Shown here: positions 57,801 to 64,000 of the stretch, piece by piece
How the letters are laid out: every line of letters begins with the position of its first letter
How positions within the stretch are numbered: the first letter of the stretch is position 1
Origin: Drosophila miranda
Lineage: Eukaryota > Arthropoda > Insecta > Diptera > Drosophilidae
Length of the DNA stretch: 64,000 nt
NCBI RefSeq assembly: GCF_003369915.1
Contig: NC_046677.1
Location: forward strand, 4,650,001 to 4,714,000
Direction of reading: 5' to 3'
Notes under the pieces: generated by a model
What the model saw: only the letters and a program-made list of their open reading frames with translations
Told to the model about the DNA's origin: nothing
Database searches by the model: none
Translations under genes and position numbers: made by a program

Positions 57801-60800
57801 CCAGCTGCTGGCAATTGCCGCCGGTATAGCCCACAGGACACTTGCGTTGTCCGCACAGCGAGGGTACATTCCGCTCCACGCCCCCGGAGGTGACCTCATA
57901 GCCGGCCCAGTTGAGAATAAGACCGGGATAGAGTACTGGTTCCGAGCGACAGTCGCGCACTTGCTTCTGGATCTCGGAGGTGATGTCGAGGGCGCGGGCC
58001 CACACCTGGGTCTTGGTCACGGTGCCCTGGAAGCCGGCATCTGAGTAGGCCAATTCATGGCTGACGCCGCCATAGGGCTGTGGACGACCCAGCACCGACC
58101 AGAGATACCCAGGGAGGGCTCCTCCAGCGCCGTACTCCATTTTGCTGGCAATCAATCCTTCGGTGATGAGCTGCAGCTGTCCGCTGACGCCGTCCCAGAC
58201 GACAGCCACATGATGCCACTGTCCATCGTTGACGGAGGTGTACTCGCCGAAGCTCAGGAAGGCATCGGATTGGTCCTCAAACAGCGAGACCTGCACGCCA
58301 CTGGAGTGGGCCTGCAGCAGGAGGCGACGGTGTTGCGTCATGCGTGCGGATTCCACTCCGTACAGCGAAAAGAAGATGCCGGGATCGTCCTTCTGGGCGA
58401 ATTGCACCCACATGGCCACCGTCAAGCTGTTGGCTCCGCCCGTGGCGAAGGGCACCACCTGGGCGGCCGTAGACCTCGAGGGATCGCTGAAGTACAGATC
58501 GTAGTCCACTTGGATGGCCTTGCGGCAATCATCGCCGGTCATGTTGAAGGGGCACTGGCAGTAGAAGCCGTTGGTGAGGTCCACACAGCTAGCCCCAGGC
58601 GGACACGAGTTGTCCTTGCAGTCGGCAATGTCCTGTTCGCAATTGCGGCCCGTAAAGCCCGCGGGACACTGGCAGCTGTAGCCAGCACCATTGTCCACAC
58701 AGGTGGCACCGTTCTGGCAGACATGCTCCTCGCAGGCATCGTACTCGTACTGGCAGCCAATGCCGGAGTAATCCGCCGGACAGCTGCAGTTCAGGCCGGA
58801 GCCAAAGTCCTGGCACTTGCCGCCGTGCATGCACGGATCGCCGATGCAGCGTTCGGGTGCCGTCTCGCAGTTCTTGCCATCGGTGCCGCTGGGGCACACA
58901 CAGAAGTAGTCCTGGAACAGGTCAATGCAGCTGGCATCGTTCTGGCATGGCGCCTGGAGGCTGCAGGTCGTAACCTGCTGCTCGCAGCGCATGCCGCTCC
59001 ATCCGGGCTCACAGCCGCACTCGAAGCCACCGACACGATCGCGACAGATGCCGTTGTTGAGGCAGGGCTGCGCCTCGCAGTCATCGATATCCGTCTCGCA
59101 GAGGATGCCCTTGAAGCCATCGCGGCAGACGCACTCGTACTTGTTGTCCAGATCCAGGCAGCGTTCGGTGCCCACGGGATTGCACGGATCGCTGAGGCAC
59201 TCATCGATCTCCGCCTCGCAGCTGAGACCCACGTAGCCGGGACGGCACTTGCACGTAAAGCCATCGATCTGATCCACACAGGTGGCTCCATGCTGGCACG
59301 GATTCGAAGCGCAATCGTCGATCGTGTGCTGGCAGTTCTTGCCAGTGTATCCAGGCTCGCAGTTGCAGCTGTAGCCATCCACGAGGTCCACACAGATGCC
59401 GTCGTTGGCGCAGGGTCGGTTCTCGCAGTCGTCGATATTCACCTCGCAGGCGGCACCCGTCCAGCCGGGATGGCAGACGCACTCGTGATCGAACAGTCGG
59501 TCCACGCAGGTGCCATGTTTGCAGGGTTCCGACAGGCACAGGTCGATCTTCTGCTCGCAGCGTTTGCCCGTAAAGCCGGGCGGACAGGCGCACTGGAAGT
59601 CATTGACCAGGTCCGTGCAGTTGGCGCCCAGCAGACAGGGATTCTCCGCACAATCGTTGATGTTCTGCTCGCAGTGGAGTCCCTCCCAGCCCGGCAGACA
59701 CTCGCACTTATAGCGTCCCTGCTGCAGTGCCTGGCAGCTGGCTCCGTTCCCACAGGGATTGCCGTTGGCCGTACAAGGATCGATGGTGACGTCGCACTGG
59801 TCGCCCGTGTAGCCGCTGCGGCACAGGCAGGTCACATTCTTGAAGCCGGGCTCGTTCTTGCACATGGCACGGGCGGGGCAGGTGTCGTTGCCGCAGTCGC
59901 TGGCCTCCTCCTGGCAATTGATGCCCGAATATCCGGCGGGGCACTCGCACCGATAGCCCTGTGGTAGGTCCTTGCACTGGCCGCCATTGAAGCAGGGCTG
60001 CGAGGCGCACTCGTCAATGTCCTGTTCGCAGCGACGTCCCGAGAATCCAGCTGGGCAGAAGCACTGGATGTCGTGGCCCATGGGCACACACAATCCTCCG
60101 TGCTGGCAGGCTCCCTCTCCACAGACCACGGGCTTGCACTGCTCCCTTCCCTTGGAGCCGGCGGCATCCGTTCTCATGTTGCTGGGACACTCGTTGCAGC
60201 TCTGGGATCCGGCGGCGCTCTGGTAATGATGCAGGGGACAGGGCGAGCATGGCGCCAGTCCCGTCGCGGAGTAGGTGCCGGCTGCACACTTGGCGCGGCA
60301 CAGATCCTTGTTCGAGGCGGCTGGCTGGTACGTGAAGGTCTGTGCCGCACAGGCCTGACAATCCTTGAAGCCACCCGTTGGGGGTTCGGCGGTGAAAGAG
60401 TTGCGCGGGCACTCCAGACACGGCACGAGGCCAGTGGGCGAGTAGGTGCCATATCCACAGACGGGTATGCAATCATTTAAGGACTTGGAGCCCTCCTCCT
60501 TGGTGTAGGTTCCGGCCGGACAGCGCAGACACGTGCCCTGGCGATCGCGATTCTGGTAGTAGCCTCGGGGGCAGTAGGTGCAGCTGTTCTGACCCTCGGA
60601 CACATAGGTGCCGGCAGGACAGTGCAGACAGCGTGGCACATCGCTGGTGTCCATATTCAGGACCTCTCCCACATTGCAGTTGAATCCTCGCGAAATCTGC
60701 GACTTCAGGGCACGCAGCGGTGGACATTGATTGCCAATGTTGGAGATGTTCAGCAGGGAATCGATTACGGCACTGGCATACGGCACACTCAGGTCAAAGA

Positions 60801-63800
60801 TTAGGTTCAGGGTGGATCCGCACAGGTCGTACAGCTGGGGCTGTCGCACCGCTGGCAGGATGGATAGGATGAAGTCCATCTTGACCACGTTCTCCTCCAG
60901 CAGCATGGGCACCGACTTGATGAACGTCACGTTCATGTTCACATTCACCGCCGAACAGCGCTGCGAGAGCAGAGCATTCAGTCCCGTGTAGTGCTGCGAG
61001 AGCACATCCTGGTACTGTCCAAGACAGGACTGGGCCACGGCACCGTTGGCGCGATAGGTAATAGTGGCCGTCACATGATAGGCAGCCTGCTCGGTGTTCT
61101 CGGAGACACAATCGGGCACCACCGAAGTGGGCCGCCAGAGGCGTGAGGTCTCACAGGAGAACGTCTTCAGGGGTTCGCCGTCTGTGAAGCGGAAGCCGGG
61201 CTTGCAGGTGGCTATGCACTCGAGTCCCCGGTCTCCGGGCAAACAATTGATGGCTCCGTTGGCTGGCGGCTGCAGCTCCCAGTCCACACAGGGTGAGGCC
61301 TGCACAGAGACCTGGAAGTGACAGCTGGCACGATTGTTGAACTTATCCGTGGCCGTCACTGTGACGTTCTCGAAGTTTCCTATTTTGATCACGGCCCGCT
61401 CTGGCGTAAACTGCAGACGCACCTCTCCTGTTTCGTCCGACACCTTGATCCGCTTGCGCGTGTCGTTGAAGTTCACATTGTAGCTATCCTGACGGTCCAC
61501 CAGTTCGATGACATAGCTCTGCGGGCACTGCAGCAATGGAGGCGTCACGTCCGGGACTGTGATGTTGATCTCACAGATGGCCACGTTGCCATCGTAATCA
61601 AAGGCCACATACTTGACCACCGTATCCTTGAAGATATAGCTGGGCGAGCGGAAGTTCTGTGGCTTGATCTCCAGCCTGGCTATCGACCCGGAGTTATCCA
61701 CGGCCGTGGGCTCGGTAAAGTTCACGGGCAGCACACCGCCGTTCTCGTCGCGACGCACCACAATCGGCTGCTGGGGGCAGTTCTGGAAGATCGGTGGCTC
61801 ATTGTCCACACAGGGCGAGTATCCATAGTCGTAGCCCAACAAGGGCTCGTTCTTTGGCTCCTCGCAGCCCATCAGCTCGAACTTCAGGCACGCGTTGTCC
61901 ATGTAGCTGACGATTCCGAGGATCACAAAGCGCGCCTGGACGTACTTGGGCAGCGTGATCATGGCCAGTTCTCCGTAGTTTCCTGGGTCGCGCATCGTTA
62001 GGTTAAAGTTGGGGAAATACACCACGTAATTCTCGCTCTCCGACTGCTTGTAGAAGAAACGGATCTCCGTGGGGCGACCCACAATGTCGTTGGTCACCAC
62101 GCCCTTCACTAGGATGGCCTTGACGCGATAGATCTGACCCAGATCGACGCTCACGTACGTGAAGGCCTCCTGCTTGCCGCACCATCCGGTGGCAGAGTTC
62201 AGGCGTATATTCTTGGCCTCGTAGTTGGGGCGCTCCGATGTGGCATTGATGGCCGAATCGGGTATCCTGCCAGAGCTCAATCCCAGAGGTTTGATGACCT
62301 TGCACTCTGGCTCGCGTATGCACGTGATGGGCCGTGGGTTAATCAGGATATAACCAGGACGATTGCAGCCAAAGTAGACCTCCGAGGACTGCTCGTAGCT
62401 GCGTGCAATCTGTCGACCATCGGCCGGTCTGCCTGGGTCCTCGCACACGGGTCCCTCGCACCGGAGATCGCCAAAGTCCCAGATGCCCTCGGCACCGCAG
62501 CGCACGACATTGTCGTGACGGCCCGTCTGTCCGGCCAGCTTGAAGGTGTTCTGGCAGCCAAAGAAGAAGCTGCTCTGGAAACGGGTGTCCACAAACTGTC
62601 CGTATTCCGCTCCGGGCGTGGGCATGGGCGGATAGCAGTCGACGCGCGGGCAAGAGGGCTGCATGCCCGACAGCCAGTAGTCGGGCAGACCCGGTTTGGG
62701 ATCGTACACGCACTGCCTGAAGCCCGAGGAGGCGGTGGCACGCAACTGACGTCCCGCCGAGCCACACGTAATGGTCACGTTATCGCGGAAGGGCACCAGC
62801 ACAGACTCGGGATCAGGACGGGCCACAGTCAGACCCTCCAGCTTATCATCGGGCAGGGACACGCATTTGGCATCTGTAAAAAAAGGGAAATTCGTTTAAT
62901 AAGTGTCAAAATATCTTCTGTTTTCCGGGGACTTACAATTGCACTCGGGCACACTGGCATTCCATTGACCGCTGGACAGGCACAGGGCCGCCGAGCTGCC
63001 GCTCATTATGTATCCGAAATGGCACTGGAAACGCACCACATCTCCAAAGTGATACTCGTTCCGTTCGCTCAGCAGTTGACCATTTTCCGGGGCCTCTAGG
63101 TCGGGGCACATCAGAGGCACACAAGTCTTGTTCCTTTGATAGGAATCGCCATCCCGTTCGCCCGTTTCCGAGCGTTCAATGTGGTAGCCGGCCGTGCCGT
63201 TCGAGGTGTACAGCTGGTAGCCCGTGTTGCAGCCACAGGCATAGCCTCCAGGGGAATTGATGCACTTCTGGTCGCAGCCGCCGTTGTTCTTGCTGCACTC
63301 GTTGATGTCCACGCAGTCGAGGCGCGTGCAGCCCATCAGTTCCATGCGCAGACAAGGCGCACCCACATAGTCCTGTATACGGAAGCGTATATAACGCGCC
63401 TCGATCGGGAGCGGGAGGTTCAGTATGGACAGAGTGGGCTCTAGGATCCTGAACTCCACGGCTGTGCCGTCGGGATTGGCATAGTCCTTGAACACATCCG
63501 TCAGATCGTTGGTATACTGCAGACGCACAGCCGAGCTGAAGGCCACATTGCCATCGGGCCGTTGCACGGACATGGTGCGGAATCCCCGCAGAATGGTGGG
63601 TGCCTTCAGGTCAATCAGTATCCAGTTGGCACCGGGCTCCGAGGAGCCACCGCACCAGCCCATCGTGTTCAATCTCAATTGGGTTTTGCTGTAGCCTGGC
63701 TCGCTGATTGAAGTCGTGATGCTGTCATCGGGTATGCCGCCATTTCCCAGACCCAAATCGGCCACAGGACGGCACTCCGTGGTGGCTGTGAATCCGCTGC

Positions 63801-64000
63801 GGCACTGGCAATGGAAGGAGCCATTGGTGTTCAAGCACTCGGTGGTGGTCAGATCACATTGCGAGGAGCTGCACTCGTTGATGTCCTCACAGGTGGGGGG
63901 CTGCTCAAAACGCTGGGCCTCGCTGCAGCGCATGATATTGCTGCCGATCAGCTTGTATCCCTTGTAGCACTGCACCCTGGCCTCGTCTCCGTACAGATAT
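54626..64000 (-). CDS. uif: uninflatable (uif), complete 3' portion; 5' end beyond the window
   Basis: Giant single-pass extracellular-matrix-type receptor. In D. melanogaster Uif sits on the apical membrane of epithelia and is needed for tracheal inflation and larval growth; it also modulates Notch (established knowledge). Coding exons, 5' to 3': 62937->64000, 57552-62873, 57107-57482, 56924-57049, 56691-56786, 54893-56280, 54722-54832, 54626-54657; stop TAA at 54626-54628. All joints have GT/AG ends and matching phases. Module order: Sushi (partial), EGF, F5/8C, EGF, several Sushi, F5/8C, two HYR, Sushi, GCC2/GCC3 repeats, 14 EGF, LamG/pentraxin-like, HYR, Sushi, two short exons, four GCC2/GCC3, two EGF, one membrane helix, cytoplasmic tail. 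The N-terminal part lies past 64000. Named from architecture and tail sequence; no search was possible. Confidence 0.9.
54893..56280 (-). CDS. uif: uif exon: four GCC2/GCC3, two EGF, membrane helix, juxtamembrane tail
   Basis: 462 codons. GCC2/GCC3 Cys-rich modules at about 55450-56170, EGF modules at 55200-55440, a hydrophobic helix at about 55104-55186 ([20 protein letters not shown]), a basic stop-transfer ([10 protein letters not shown]), then a Tyr- and acid-rich tail ([20 protein letters not shown]). The donor G|GTATGCGATAG contains an in-frame TAG three codons in, so intron retention would end the protein right after YMKDGMR. Confidence 0.9.
56691..56786 (-). CDS. uif: uif 96-bp exon with an acidic DEDDD start
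   Basis: 32 codons, phase 2 on both sides, giving an acidic then Gln/Gly-rich linker ([16 protein letters not shown]). The donor AA|GTATGT at 56690 opens a 410-bp intron (56281-56690). The same intron holds the retrotransposon in C3. Confidence 0.83.
56924..57049 (-). CDS. uif: uif 126-bp exon, lost from copies 1, 2 and 4
   Basis: 42 codons in total, phase 2 on both sides, so it can be skipped in frame. The product is charged ([13 protein letters not shown]) with two cysteines early on. The upstream intron is 57 bp (57050-57106) and the downstream donor is CAA|GTAAGT. Present in the parent and C3 (42360-42485) only. Confidence 0.85.
57483..57551 (-). other. uif intron, 69 bp, stop-free and a multiple of three
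   Basis: Starts GTAAGT and ends TTTCTTTAG. It interrupts a Thr codon (phase 1). Unspliced, it reads through as 23 extra residues without a stop. The same holds in every copy (8617-8685, 17965-18033, 42919-42987, 49881-49949). I call it an intron because of its consensus splice ends, AT-richness and position between two modules. Confidence 0.85.
57552..62873 (-). CDS. uif: uif main exon (5.3 kb): Sushi, F5/8C, HYR, GCC2/GCC3, 14 EGF, LamG-like, HYR
   Basis: Continuous frame of about 1,770 codons. Approximate placement on the plus strand: Sushi-like modules 62310-62870; second F5/8C 61860-62300; two HYR 61300-61810; Sushi 61115-61297; a Cys-poor segment of unknown fold 60690-61110; GCC2/GCC3 (TNFR-like) repeats 60130-60650; 14 EGF modules 58520-60115, many with D-[IV]-[DN]-[DE]-C calcium-type starts; pentraxin/LamG-like domain 57940-58515; third HYR from about 57800. 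The duplicated copies start inside the fifth of these 14 EGF modules and lack 59287-59409, which fuses modules 7 and 8. Confidence 0.88.
62937..64000 (-). CDS. uif: uif exon: Sushi, EGF, F5/8C, EGF, Sushi (runs off the window)
   Basis: Open to the right edge. Order from the edge: end of a Sushi module, a Ca-binding-type EGF ([10 protein letters not shown]), an F5/8C discoidin domain (about 63320-63760, with WILIDLKAP and [12 protein letters not shown] signatures), a second EGF ([12 protein letters not shown]), and a Sushi. The donor is AATT|GTAAGT at 62936; the next acceptor at 62874 leaves a 63-bp intron (62874-62936) and an in-frame Tyr codon at the joint. Discoidin domains usually bind glycans, collagen or phospholipid. 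Confidence 0.88.

Larger units (their letters stand above)
51912..59634 (-). repeat. Parental segment of the duplication
   Basis: The equivalent of U1-U4 within the complete gene (7,723 bp). At 59634 the copies diverge from it ('cgcccagcag' followed here by ACAGGG). At 51912 it is preceded by the U4 joint. Confidence 0.9.

Noticed and set aside
2880-59634. Tandem 7.7-kb units as an rDNA-like or CRISPR-like array
   Set aside because: Units contain uif exons with introns; there are no short direct repeats with spacers, and no rRNA.
58057-59967. Long plus-strand open frame (636 codons) antisense to the uif EGF exon, with equivalents in every unit
   Set aside because: It is Ala/Val/Leu-rich, has no domain, and mirrors the codon bias of the GC-rich EGF exon on the other strand. 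The minus strand has clear EGF modules.

Overview
This is a eukaryotic window, almost certainly from a Drosophila (Sophophora; an obscura-group species is my guess, at low confidence). The evidence is short GT-AG introns of 57-70 bp, a DINE-1/INE-1-type Helitron relic, a Gypsy-class LTR retrotransposon, and a minus-strand gene I recognise as uninflatable (uif), a giant apical transmembrane protein of insect tracheal and epidermal cells.

Layout, left to right. Positions 1-986 (+) hold the 3' end of an unidentified acidic protein with a C-terminal membrane anchor. A DINE-1-like element lies at about 1250-2366. From 2880 to 59634 the window is a tandem array: about 7.72 kb (the last exons of uif plus about 2.7-3 kb of 3' flank) is present five times, as four 5'-truncated copies (U1 2880-10601, U2 10604-19987, U3 19990-44947, U4 44950-51909) and the parental segment (51912-59634). 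The parental gene runs on, right to left, from beyond 64000 to its stop at 54626. It encodes Sushi, EGF, F5/8C, HYR, GCC2/GCC3, 14 EGF, LamG/pentraxin-like, HYR, Sushi, GCC2/GCC3, two EGF, one membrane helix and a short cytoplasmic tail.

All four unit junctions are the same fusion of the fifth of the 14 EGF modules to downstream flank, so one duplication was amplified. The copies have no promoter, signal peptide or start codon. They carry different stops, frameshifts and deletions, and these markers conflict with any single branching order, which points to gene conversion or unequal exchange. U4 still has one uninterrupted frame across its predicted exons (about 1,321 codons) if the missing 42-codon exon is skipped.

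Three younger insertions sit in the array. U2 contains a 5'-truncated non-LTR element (10701-11137) and a 1.36-kb TA-target DNA transposon (11734-13097) that keeps two coding remnants. U3 contains a 17.2-kb LTR retrotransposon (24580-41764, GATT target duplication) built as LTR / internal / truncated LTR / internal / LTR. Its two internal regions are equal in length (5,997 bp) with identical protein products. Its Gag begins with a RING-H2 finger, gag and pol are joined by an A AAA AAC slippery site, and the leader carries two tRNA-Lys-type primer sites. Both pol copies share the same frameshift inside reverse transcriptase.

The most notable points are the expanding, homogenising array of truncated uif ends and the RING-Gag retrotransposon. 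I found no prokaryotic operon, CRISPR, tRNA or rRNA.
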